DNA of 64,000 nt, from positions 1-64,000 of the forward strand of contig DATMQA010000039.1 in the NCBI GenBank assembly GCA_035566895.1, in the 5' to 3' direction. This document shows, in pieces, positions 26,001 to 33,712 of this stretch. The DNA comes from DATMQA01 sp035566895. Its GTDB lineage: Bacteria; Verrucomicrobiota; Verrucomicrobiia; Limisphaerales; UBA8199. Both the position numbers and the translations under genes were made by a program. Each line of letters starts with the position of its first letter. The stretch's first letter is position 1. The notes beneath the pieces are model-generated. The model made no database searches, had not been told where the DNA came from, and saw only the letters and a program-made list of their open reading frames with translations.

Positions 26001-27875
26001 CAGGCGCAGACTTATGCCCCCGACGGCGGCCTCACCAGCGAAGGCGCCTGGTCTTACGGCTACGATCAGGAGGACCGTTTGGTCACGGCGGAGGGACCCG
26101 GCGTCAATGCCACCTATACCTATGATTCGTTTGGCCGCCGCGTCGCCAAGAATGTCAACGGGACAGTGCAACGGTTTCTTTACAATGATGTCGGTGATAA
26201 CCCGATGCTGCTGTGCGAAACCGATGGGTCGGGAAATATCCAATCCAAGTACGTCATGTGCGGCATCAGTCCGTTGGCGCTCATCGTGAGCAATACGGTG
26301 TTCAGCCTGCATTGCGACCATCTGGAACGGCCGGTGCTCGCAACGGACGCGGGGGGGGCAGTTGCTTGGGAGGCAGCATATTCGGCATTTGGCGAAGCAA
26401 ACCTTGCCAGCACCAACCGGATTACCCAGCCGTTGCGCTCGCCCGGCCTTTATGCGGATTCTGAGTCGAGCCTGCAGTACAACCTGAGCCGGTTCTACGA
26501 TGCGACGCAGGGCCGGTTTATCAGCGAGGACCCGGGGCTGGAGGCCGGCTCTCCGCTCTTCTCGCAGGTGCAGGACAAGAACGCCTACGCTTACACGAGG
26601 AACAATCCGGTCAACACCATCGACCCCAACGGCCAATCGCTGCTGGTGGTATGCAGCGCCGGTTTGCCGCTCTGTTCGGGCGCTATTTTCTGCAGCTTGA
26701 ACGTAGGGATTTGCTCGGCCGGGGTATTTTGCAGCGCCAACGTGGGGCCCTGTTCTGTCGGGCTGGCTTGCAGCGGGTCGGCGGCGGGAGCCTGTTCGGC
26801 GGGTCTGGCCTGCAGCGGGACTGGAGCCGGGGCCTGTTCCGGCGGCATGGTTTGCAGTGGCGGCGGGGCGACCGCCTGTAGCGGGACGGTTGGCAGCGGC
26901 CTGCTTCCCGGCGCCTGTTCGGCCGCTTCCTTCTGCAGCGCTCAGATTGGCACGAGTCCGGGCAGCGCCTGCTCCGCCTCGATGTTTGCCTGCAGTGCCC
27001 AGGTTGGCAGCGGGATAGGGAGCGTGTGTTCGGCAAATGTGGTTGGCGCGTGCAGCGGGCAGGTGGGCGTGGGCGCGGCGGCTTGCAGCGCGCAGGTTGC
27101 CGGAGTCTGCAGCGGGCAAGCCGGGCCAGGGCCGTTTGCGTGCTCGGGTAATGTTACCGTCGGCGCGTGCAGCGCGCAGGTGGGAGCGGGGCCGTTCCCA
27201 AGTTATTGTTCGGCTCAAGGGGCGGGGGCCTGCAGCGCCCAGGCAGGGGTTCAGGGCACGGGCTCCAGTTACTGCTCAGTGCAAGGAGCCGGGGCGTGCA
27301 GCGCCCAGGGCGGCTGGGGCACCGGTGCTAATAACTGTTCGGTGCAGGGAGCGGGGGCATGTTCCGCCAACGAAGGCGGTAGCTGCTCGACGCAGGGCGC
27401 CGGTAATTGTTCGGGCGCTCAATGTAAGAACGCGCAACTGTGGGAAAGCGGCGGTTCCCAATCGCTGCTGGCATTCGGTTCGGTTGGGCGTCCCGCCAGT
27501 TTGTCAGCTTTGCATATCGGAGCAAAGCCGGAGGGTGGCTTTGAGGTGCAACTTTCCGGCCGGGGCTTCAACCGTTTCGAGGTGCTGGCCGGCGATGCGC
27601 AGCAGAAGCACTGGCAACCTCTTTATGCCGGCCGGATGGTGGACGGAACCATCAGCCAATGGGGCGAACGCTGCTTTGACGGAGACCCGGCGATACGGGT
27701 GAAAATCCGCATGGAAGAAACTTGCGGCCGGATTCAAGAATGGGGTCCCCTGCCTGTGGCGGCGGCTCAGGATGACAGGGTGTCTCACGTTCAGAAACCC
27801 CCACACGGGTTGTTTGGCTTGGTAATTCTGCTTCCGCTTTTGAGTGTGCTACTGATATCCTCGCGCCTCGACTAA
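23091..27875 (+). CDS. RHS/YD-repeat protein with Cys-Ser repeat tail and C-terminal membrane segment
   Basis: 1594 residues. Order: signal peptide (about 1-33), a Gly/Pro-rich linker (about 38-62), a DUF6531-like entry domain (GEPVSIYSGQYT... RSASNYQGMFGRGW), about 900 residues of YD repeats that should form an RHS cocoon shell, and the RHS-associated core (SLQYNLSRFYDATQGRFISEDP... YAYTRNNPVNTIDPNG, about 1120-1183). In most RHS proteins a toxin or effector follows the core. Here a ~260-residue tail with 30 Cys-Ser pairs follows instead, then a beta-rich domain (about 1450-1565) and a C-terminal hydrophobic helix (LFGLVILLPLLSVLLI) with a final Arg. The tail end looks like a membrane anchor or sorting signal. 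It overlaps the upstream gene and lies two bases from the downstream membrane protein. Confidence 0.88.
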   Translation: MTKPMRNVTQRRGLCLTLVAILLIAMGPTAWAFDSWGDNGSSPAGGGNGGGPGGGGPGPDPGPSDGEPVSIYSGQYTLNAVDVSIAGRMPLRVKRLYRSASNYQGMFGRGWNIEFNERIFVLATNGNLMIRRNDSARDQFTNLGNNTYAPPVGFYQNLVRNLDGSYTLTERGGAIRQYDDQGCLATVQDRNGNQLVFSYEPGGKQPINAISDYSHFTNAILVARDFRLSRMEVAYNGTLSGRYLLFFYDANGRTTNVTDFTGRSWTFQYDQEGELLSVTTPPGAGFPAGLSTYYTYSPSNHFLATVTDKSGNAVLTNRYDSAGHVVQQIWGAAVFSFGYPNATNRWLTNGNGYVVLRNFDTNGQMIERRDYTAGLRPTDPPYYSTLYLYTTNAQQQAEVMYPAGNVDASVYDNTGNLVQTRRKTSNATNSPQDLVTSLTYEPRFNQVKTVTGARGEVTTNVFDYEVPASGATNGNIIQTIYPANNGVNPVVSFAFTPQGDVAALTNQLGVVTRNSYDPVTGFLLQRIDAFGTLAAVTNTYTYDARGNLLTITDPLGRTTTNQYDNLDRLIQTTTPAPNNYVTMYSYTGNGRIAQIRKQTGDLSHPWQTNSFAYDMLDHLLIVADDSGHTTYLAYDANGNAVQTIDPNTNITARVYDERNLLWKLMDAQSNTVVRSYSPNGFVATWTDPRTNTTSLAYDAYGRLIGITNADGAFELLVPDAEGNIIAKRKRNGLWTTNSYDAMNQLVTKIYSDGSMVQMQTDLAGRPVSITDSNGVSRFAYDPFGRTITSTNGFGQALGYAYDPIGNLTRLTYPDNSFVLYSYDTLNRLTNVNYGGTKEIAGLTYDGLGRRTRIDYGDGTFATYTYDSANRLVDLNHNPAGGGASLAHFTYSFDDAGNRLTLNTVGTRFPGQSIFQYDSTYQLTGVQYPAGSPFPATIFQYDSVGNRLQITAGGTTVYVPNSRNQYTSVGGQAQTYAPDGGLTSEGAWSYGYDQEDRLVTAEGPGVNATYTYDSFGRRVAKNVNGTVQRFLYNDVGDNPMLLCETDGSGNIQSKYVMCGISPLALIVSNTVFSLHCDHLERPVLATDAGGAVAWEAAYSAFGEANLASTNRITQPLRSPGLYADSESSLQYNLSRFYDATQGRFISEDPGLEAGSPLFSQVQDKNAYAYTRNNPVNTIDPNGQSLLVVCSAGLPLCSGAIFCSLNVGICSAGVFCSANVGPCSVGLACSGSAAGACSAGLACSGTGAGACSGGMVCSGGGATACSGTVGSGLLPGACSAASFCSAQIGTSPGSACSASMFACSAQVGSGIGSVCSANVVGACSGQVGVGAAACSAQVAGVCSGQAGPGPFACSGNVTVGACSAQVGAGPFPSYCSAQGAGACSAQAGVQGTGSSYCSVQGAGACSAQGGWGTGANNCSVQGAGACSANEGGSCSTQGAGNCSGAQCKNAQLWESGGSQSLLAFGSVGRPASLSALHIGAKPEGGFEVQLSGRGFNRFEVLAGDAQQKHWQPLYAGRMVDGTISQWGERCFDGDPAIRVKIRMEETCGRIQEWGPLPVAAAQDDRVSHVQKPPHGLFGLVILLPLLSVLLISSRLD
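26650..27430 (+). repeat. Cys-Ser-[AG]-x repeat region inside the RHS gene
   Basis: This stretch encodes roughly residues 1186-1447. I count 31 cysteines, 30 of them immediately followed by serine, spaced 5-16 residues apart in units such as GACSAQ, VCSGQ, YCSAQ and NCSVQ. The rest is almost only Gly, Ala, Ser, Gln, Val and Pro. The codons alternate between TGCAGC, TGTTCG and TGCTC(A/C), so the pattern is kept at protein level rather than as a simple DNA repeat. Confidence 0.9.
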
Positions 27876-27877
27876 AT

Positions 27878-28594
27878 ATGTCCGGCGCTTTGGCAGTCAC
27901 TTGGCCTGCGGCCGTCGTGCACGTCGCCCTCGACCTTTGGCATGGATTCCCCGCCAGAATAACCCTATTGGTAACCGCCCTGGTTGTGCTGATTGCGGAC
28001 GCGGCCGTCTTCCTCAAGTTTTTTTGGGCCCCTCGCCGGCAGAGCTTGGAGTTGAGCCGACGACTGCAAGCGGCGGGCATCAGCGCGCCGGTCCCTCCGC
28101 TCTCGACCGTGTTCGCGGCGGAACTGCTTACGCTCGAACGAAAGCTCCCGTCCGAGCCCGAGCATGCGAGGAGCGCAATGCTCGAACGGTTGCGCGGCCG
28201 GGCGGGGCTCCGAGCAGTCACCGCGAGCGAACGAGGCATCTTGCTCCATGGGGTCCAGAGAGCGGATGCGCGCATTCTGTCTCTCAACGCGACGAATTTC
28301 GCCGAAGCCCGGCTCGATTTTGATGACGAGGCCTCTGGGACAAAGCTGGTTTGCCGGGTCCGATTTGGGATGGCCACGATGGTGACGGTCGGGTTCGGAT
28401 TCGTGGCGGCCATTGTGGCCGGACTATTACTGCTTGGGTGGGTTGTGCCTGATTACCGGGGCTACCTGCGGACGCTGCTGGCAGCGATAGCCGGCTACGT
28501 TTTGGCCTTCCTGATCGCCTGTTGGCCCGGCCAGCGGCTTCTGACCGCGAATTTTTTTGATACGCTCATCCTTGAAAGCTCGCAGCTCGCCTGA
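27878..28594 (+). CDS. Membrane protein of unknown function
   Basis: 238 residues, starting two bases after the RHS stop. There are two N-terminal hydrophobic segments (about 8-24 and 28-50), a central soluble region (about 52-160, with a possible helical stretch at LERKLPSEPEHARSAMLERLRGR), and two C-terminal membrane segments (about 168-195 and 204-222). No family is recognised. The position inside the nine-gene cluster, between the RHS protein and the two large membrane proteins, suggests it belongs to the same inner-membrane assembly. Confidence 0.6.
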   Translation: MSGALAVTWPAAVVHVALDLWHGFPARITLLVTALVVLIADAAVFLKFFWAPRRQSLELSRRLQAAGISAPVPPLSTVFAAELLTLERKLPSEPEHARSAMLERLRGRAGLRAVTASERGILLHGVQRADARILSLNATNFAEARLDFDDEASGTKLVCRVRFGMATMVTVGFGFVAAIVAGLLLLGWVVPDYRGYLRTLLAAIAGYVLAFLIACWPGQRLLTANFFDTLILESSQLA

Positions 28595-31247
28595 CACCCC
28601 GGTTTCACGACAACGCCGCTGCGTTCGGCGTTGGATAGGATTCCGTGAGTGGACGAACGTGGCGCTTGTACTATTGGCGGCAAACCTGGTCAGCCGGAGT
28701 CTGGGCCCGTTATCGTGGGAATGGTCGAGGGCGTTTGCCATTTGCAGCTTGTCCTTCCTGCTGGCCGCCAATCTGCGCTTCCCACTTCGCGTCAGTTCGG
28801 TCGCCAGGGTGGCGACGGGCGGTGCGCTGGCGCTTGGGCTGGTGGTGTGCCTGGGCCATGTGGATCAGAGCGCAGTGGAATTGGTGCTCGTTTTTGGGAT
28901 TTTGAGAGGCATAGCAACCCTGCTCGGCGGCCTCAACTCGCGCTTGCGAGCCGAACGCGCGTTGACGGCAGGATTATTGGCCCTCGCCGTCCTGGAGGTG
29001 GTTCTTGCCAGCGTGCCGCGTTTGGGGGAGCTGACTGTGACGGCGGCCCGAGCGTGGTCCCACTTCATCGGGGTGGAGCTCGTGGGCCAGCCGTTGGTGA
29101 GCAGCCCTGCCGGTCTGGGAGGTGGCGTGCTGGCCAGTCTTTTGTGCTATTTGGCAGCGGTAGGCCTTCTGAGATGGCGGCGCCCCGGCTTCTCGAAGGC
29201 ACGGTGGCTCGGTTGCGCCGCCGCCCTGCTTCCGGCCAATGCCCTTTTCCTTTGTTTGCAGAACCAGCCTGCCCTGTTGCCGCAGTACGCGCGCGCCCAG
29301 TTTTTTTCTCAGGTGTTGTTTCTGGGGTTGTGCCTGCTCGTTTTGGCGGGGTTTCGACCCGCACAGCATCGCCGTATTTTTGCGGACGGAAGCGCCACTC
29401 GCCGCAAGCCGATGGCTATTCCAGCCAGCGCCGCCCGCACTTCACTGCAGGCTCACCGGCTGGGTGCGTTAGGCGCGCTATTCCTCTCGATACTTGGCCT
29501 TGCGACCTGGCCGGGAAGGACCCCTGGCCGCCCGCTCACAGCGATGTTCTACAACGATGGTTTCTTGGACTGGGACCGTCCGACCTATGGCCGGTATGGA
29601 CCGTTTGAAACCGGGATGTTTGGTTCGTTGCCCGATTACCTGGGCGCCGTGGGATGGCGCTCGAGGTTCCAGCGTGAGTTGAGCGCGGAGAACCTGGCCG
29701 GTGCCGATGTGCTGGTGGTCATCAACCCGACCAACCGCTGGCGGGCAGGACAGCTTCAAACCATTTGGCGGTACGTGAAAGACGGAGGCTCGCTGTTAGT
29801 GCTGGGCGACCATACCGATATCATGGGCAGCAAGGTGCCGCTGGATACGTTGTTGGAGCCGGTCAACATACGATTCAACTTTGACGCCGGGTTCCCAGCG
29901 CGTCCGGAATGGCGTGACTGCTTCAGCACGGTTTTCCACCCAATCACCGCGCGAATCAAGTACGCTTCCGACACCTGCATATCGGTCGGGGCGACGCTCG
30001 AGGTCGGCTTTCCCTCGTTTACCGTTATCTGGGGCCGGTACGGCTTTGCCGACCTGGGGAACCAACTCAACGTGCAAGGAGCGTTCCTCGGGGACTACCA
30101 GTATGAGAAGGGTGAACAGTTGGGGGATGTTTCGTTGGTGGCGGTCTCCTATTATGGCCGGGGCAAGGTGCTGGTGTTCGGCGACACGAGTTCGTTTCAA
30201 AACGGGGCGCTGGGGGCCTGCTATCTGCCATTCGTCCATCATGTATTCACCTGGCTGACGACGCGCGATTGGGAGTCCTGGGGCGCGGTCAAGTGGGCGT
30301 TGGGAGTGACGGGGCTGCTGTCAGTCGCAGGCCTCATCTTTTGGTGGTCCAGTTGGGGGGCGGCAACCGGCAGCGTGATTGTCGCCGCGGCCGTCATGCT
30401 GGGTCTGGCCATCGAACGGGCCCGTTTCGCAGCGCCGAGCATGAAGGCGGAGCTGGCCCTCATCGACCGCTCCCACGACAACCGCATTTCGCTGGCCCCA
30501 CTGCAATCGGATTCGGCCGGGCCCCTGGACATTGTTTTGCTGCGGAACGGCTACCTGCCCCTGCTGATGGACAAGTGGTCAGAAGAAGAAGTACGGCGGG
30601 CCAAGGTGCTGGTGACCACCGCGCCGGCGCGCCGGTATGGAAAAGGGGAGCGGCGCGTGTTGGAGGACTTTGTCCGGGACGGCGGCTTGCTGCTGTTCAA
30701 CTGCGGATGGGAGCAGAAAGGCGCCGCGGCGAAGGGCTTGCTGGAGGAGTTTGGCTTCGACATCCTGCGTGCGCCTCTGGGACCCTACCCTGTGCAGCGC
30801 CTGGAGGATAACCTGCCCGGTCAGGCGCAATTCATTAACGCATGGCCGGTGGTCGTCACGCCACCCGATTTGCAGGCGGATTTCGAGAGTGCCCGCCACC
30901 GCTACCACCCGCCCTTGCTGGATCGTCCTCAGTCCCAGCGTTTGTCTCAATTGCTCAACCCACTGGTTGGCGGCGGCGACCGGCCCGGGCCAGCCTCGCT
31001 CGAGACCGAGGGTCCCGACGGGGCTTGGGTGCGTGCGGCCAGGACGAATCGTGTGGAGGTGCTGTTCCAAACCGCCGAGGGGGTCCCACTCGCAGTCGGA
31101 CGCCGTCTGGGCAAGGGGACCGTGGTGGTGATAGGAGACACGTTATTTCTGGGCAACGATAACCTGGAGAACCTGCAGTATTATCGCAAAGGCAACTTGC
31201 TGTTTCTCAAGTACCTCTTCGAGCGAATGCAAAAGGCGCCGCGCTGA
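28557..31247 (+). CDS. Polytopic membrane protein with two amidotransferase-like domains (first paralogue)
   Basis: 896 residues as drawn from TTG 28557, which overlaps the previous gene by 38 bases; TTG 28572 or a later start is possible. Residues ~30-275 hold about seven to eight hydrophobic segments, with ASSPAGLGGG-type and PANALFLCL patterns vaguely like exosortases but without the catalytic Cys. Residues ~320-560 form a GATase1/DUF4350-like domain (ADVLVVINP..., RYVKDGGSLLVLGDHTD), a membrane pair follows (~580-620), then a second GATase1-like domain (~650-890: AKVLVTTAPARRYGKGERRVLEDFVRDGGLLLFNCG...). Such domains in DUF4350 and GldG-type proteins usually lack the catalytic triad and bind partners. 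It is paralogous in layout to the next gene. Confidence 0.7.
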   Translation: MIRSSLKARSSPDTPVSRQRRCVRRWIGFREWTNVALVLLAANLVSRSLGPLSWEWSRAFAICSLSFLLAANLRFPLRVSSVARVATGGALALGLVVCLGHVDQSAVELVLVFGILRGIATLLGGLNSRLRAERALTAGLLALAVLEVVLASVPRLGELTVTAARAWSHFIGVELVGQPLVSSPAGLGGGVLASLLCYLAAVGLLRWRRPGFSKARWLGCAAALLPANALFLCLQNQPALLPQYARAQFFSQVLFLGLCLLVLAGFRPAQHRRIFADGSATRRKPMAIPASAARTSLQAHRLGALGALFLSILGLATWPGRTPGRPLTAMFYNDGFLDWDRPTYGRYGPFETGMFGSLPDYLGAVGWRSRFQRELSAENLAGADVLVVINPTNRWRAGQLQTIWRYVKDGGSLLVLGDHTDIMGSKVPLDTLLEPVNIRFNFDAGFPARPEWRDCFSTVFHPITARIKYASDTCISVGATLEVGFPSFTVIWGRYGFADLGNQLNVQGAFLGDYQYEKGEQLGDVSLVAVSYYGRGKVLVFGDTSSFQNGALGACYLPFVHHVFTWLTTRDWESWGAVKWALGVTGLLSVAGLIFWWSSWGAATGSVIVAAAVMLGLAIERARFAAPSMKAELALIDRSHDNRISLAPLQSDSAGPLDIVLLRNGYLPLLMDKWSEEEVRRAKVLVTTAPARRYGKGERRVLEDFVRDGGLLLFNCGWEQKGAAAKGLLEEFGFDILRAPLGPYPVQRLEDNLPGQAQFINAWPVVVTPPDLQADFESARHRYHPPLLDRPQSQRLSQLLNPLVGGGDRPGPASLETEGPDGAWVRAARTNRVEVLFQTAEGVPLAVGRRLGKGTVVVIGDTLFLGNDNLENLQYYRKGNLLFLKYLFERMQKAPR

Positions 31248-31258
31248 CGAAAGCATTG

Positions 31259-33712
31259 ATGACTCTCTTTTGGTTAGGATGGGTAGCGTTGTCGGGAGCC
31301 TGGCTCTTCTGGGAGCCGCTCTTTGTCCCTGACCCGCAGTGGGTCGTGGGGGCGGCATTGGCGACCGTTGGGACCGGCGCAGTGCTGGCCTCGCGGGTTC
31401 GCGGTTGGCGTGACTCCGCGTGGTTGATTGCACTTGTATTTGGAGCGCAATTCCTTGCGCTCCAAGCTCTTTACCGCCTTAGCGCCCTGCACCATGGCTT
31501 GCCCGGCGTGACCCCTTTGCTGCTGCTCGTGGGAAAGTTCCTCGGGCTGCCTGTGACTGCGGAACACGGTGTGCTGTTCTTTCAGACGGAGGAAGAGGTA
31601 CTGCCATTTGTGACCAATTGGGAGAAAGTCGGGTTGATTATGCCGGCCTCGCTGTTGGTGGCAATCGTGGTGGTGACGCTCCAGCAAGACCGGCGGCTCA
31701 TCACGACGCTGCGGCATTTGCTCTGGGGCGCGGCGCTCCTGCTTGCTTACACGCTATTGCGATACCTGGCGCTTTGCGGCTGGCTCATCGAGTTCGGAGA
31801 TCCTAAGGGAGCGAGCGATTCGGAGCGTTTGACCCTTTTTACCAGCTCCTGGATTATCCTGGCGACGTATCTGCCATTCGTTCTGATGGCCGGCCGCACC
31901 GGGTTGGGCAAGCTGGCTGGTGCGCCCGGTTCCGGAGCAACTGCACCACGCAAAACCGGTGAACCACCTTCCCATAAACGCGGGCTGGCGGCGTTTGCCG
32001 GCGGGGTGGCGCTGGCGCTCGTCGCATTCAACATCGCTTTGCCGGGAACAGCCAAACCCGGGCGCATCGTAGTGGATGACAGCCACAGCGGGTTCTGGGA
32101 ACCGTCTCTGCCAAACTTCGACACTCACGGTTTCGGCTCCGGCTCACTGTACAACTGTTCGTCGCTGCTGGAGTACCTCCGGTACTTCCACCAGGTTCGC
32201 GTCAACACCAGCCACCCGCTCGATGAGGAGTTGCTGCGAGACTGCGAAGTACTGGTGTTGAAAACGCCCAGCCGCCGATATACCTCGGAGGAGGTCGCCG
32301 CGATGGTTGCTTTCGTGCGGCGTGGCGGTGGACTGTTGCTCATTGGCGATCACACCAACTTGCTCGGGATGAGCAGTTTTCTTAACGAACTTGCGTCGAA
32401 CTTCGGCATCGAGTTCCGCTATGACGCCAGCAATACCTACTCGACGGGCTATTTTTCGAGCTTCAGGCCCTACAGGCTGTTTGCGCATCCGATTGTGCAG
32501 GGGTTGCCCCAGGTAAACTTTCTGACGACCTGCACGTTGCGGCATCCACTGGCAAGTGAATCGGTGATGCTCGGACACGATCTGCTCTCGGACCCGATCG
32601 ACTACTCCAAACCGAGCTTTTTTGGCAAACTGGTTCCCACGCCAAAGAATGGTTTTGGGCTCTTCGCGCTGGCGGTGGCGCGCCGCTTCGGGCAGGGGCG
32701 GGTCGTGGCGTTTGCTGATAGCACGGGCATGTCAAATTTCGCCGCCTTCCAGGACGGCACCGCGTCGTTCTATCTCCGGATGATTGAATACCTTAACCAA
32801 ACCAACGGCAGCGACCGATTGGTTAAGTGGTGCCTGGGGGGGGCAGCAGCGTTGCTGCTGGCTTGGGGTCTTTGGCGGCTGGCGGCGGGAGGGATTGCCA
32901 AGCTCTGCGCGACCTGCGTTGCAGGTGGCCTGACAGGCTACCTTGCTGCCGGGTTGGCGTTGGTGGCGTTCAATGTATGGAGTTTCCCGCCGGCCCGGCC
33001 CATTCGGCCGCCACCGCGCATCGCTTATCTTGCGGGGCCGCACTTCAATTATGACATCCCGCCGGCCATCGGTCCCTCCTATATCCCGTTGGAAGAGGCC
33101 TTTGACGGGCTTTTCGTGATGCCGCAGCGGTTCGGCATCTTCCCGCTGCTGACAAACCTGCGCGGACTGGACCGCGACCGATTCTCTTCCGTGGTGGCCA
33201 TCAACCCGAGAGACGACATGCCGGCGGATGAAATCGTCGGCCTGACCCGGTTCATGTCCGGGGGCGGACGGTTGTTAGTATTCGATGAGCCGCCTTCGAG
33301 CGGCGCGGTGGTGCGAACGCTCGCCGCCGGGCCCGGCTCCCAACTACTGTTCGAGCGGACTTTCGCGCTTCCGCCCCTCATTACCAATTCATTCGCTTTC
33401 GCGACCAACGTACCGCTGGCGGCGGCAGACCTTTCGCCCACCAACGCCGCAGCGCTGCTCAGCCCGAGGCTGATTACCAATTCGATGGTACTCCCGCCGC
33501 TGCTAGCGGCACAGCTCCGAACGAACACCGTCAAATACTCGGCTTGGAAGGTGGGGTCAGGCAAATTGTATGTTGTCTCAAGCTCTGCCATGTTTAGCCG
33601 CTTTTGGCTGGGCAATGTGATGGGGGAACCCAGCGAGCCACAACGCCGAGCTTATGAAGCGGCGTTTGAGGTTTTTCGCAAGTTCCTCGAACCCTGCCAA
33701 AGACCGGAATAA
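31259..33712 (+). CDS. Polytopic membrane protein with amidotransferase-like domains (second paralogue)
   Basis: 817 residues from ATG 31259, eleven bases after the upstream stop. The N-terminal ~225 residues are polytopic and follow the exosortase pattern: a GLPVT turn after a membrane helix, the segment where ACSG normally sits (here FVTNWEKVG), two long helices with RR between them, and LLRY where exosortases have N-x-LRI. The catalytic Cys and His are absent. Residues ~265-510 are a GATase1-like domain (VDDSHSGFWE... LVLKTPSRRYTSEEVAAMVAFVRRGGGLLLIGDHTN). A membrane pair (~520-565) follows, then a second GATase1-like domain (~580-815: VVAINPRDDMPADEIVGLTRFMSGGGRLLVFDE). No enzyme activity is claimed; a membrane assembly role is inferred. 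Confidence 0.7.
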   Translation: MTLFWLGWVALSGAWLFWEPLFVPDPQWVVGAALATVGTGAVLASRVRGWRDSAWLIALVFGAQFLALQALYRLSALHHGLPGVTPLLLLVGKFLGLPVTAEHGVLFFQTEEEVLPFVTNWEKVGLIMPASLLVAIVVVTLQQDRRLITTLRHLLWGAALLLAYTLLRYLALCGWLIEFGDPKGASDSERLTLFTSSWIILATYLPFVLMAGRTGLGKLAGAPGSGATAPRKTGEPPSHKRGLAAFAGGVALALVAFNIALPGTAKPGRIVVDDSHSGFWEPSLPNFDTHGFGSGSLYNCSSLLEYLRYFHQVRVNTSHPLDEELLRDCEVLVLKTPSRRYTSEEVAAMVAFVRRGGGLLLIGDHTNLLGMSSFLNELASNFGIEFRYDASNTYSTGYFSSFRPYRLFAHPIVQGLPQVNFLTTCTLRHPLASESVMLGHDLLSDPIDYSKPSFFGKLVPTPKNGFGLFALAVARRFGQGRVVAFADSTGMSNFAAFQDGTASFYLRMIEYLNQTNGSDRLVKWCLGGAAALLLAWGLWRLAAGGIAKLCATCVAGGLTGYLAAGLALVAFNVWSFPPARPIRPPPRIAYLAGPHFNYDIPPAIGPSYIPLEEAFDGLFVMPQRFGIFPLLTNLRGLDRDRFSSVVAINPRDDMPADEIVGLTRFMSGGGRLLVFDEPPSSGAVVRTLAAGPGSQLLFERTFALPPLITNSFAFATNVPLAAADLSPTNAAALLSPRLITNSMVLPPLLAAQLRTNTVKYSAWKVGSGKLYVVSSSAMFSRFWLGNVMGEPSEPQRRAYEAAFEVFRKFLEPCQRPE

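Noticed and set aside
25536..27218. 560-residue open frame on the minus strand across the RHS gene
   Set aside because: It is the antisense shadow of a GC-rich, repeat-coding gene; composition is Arg/Ala/Pro-rich with no domain, and the RHS frame is unambiguous.
26650..27430. A RiPP precursor gene or lanthipeptide cluster
   Set aside because: The Cys-Ser array is internal to a 1594-residue exported RHS protein and no lanthionine synthetase or other maturase is nearby; kept only as an unusual tail.
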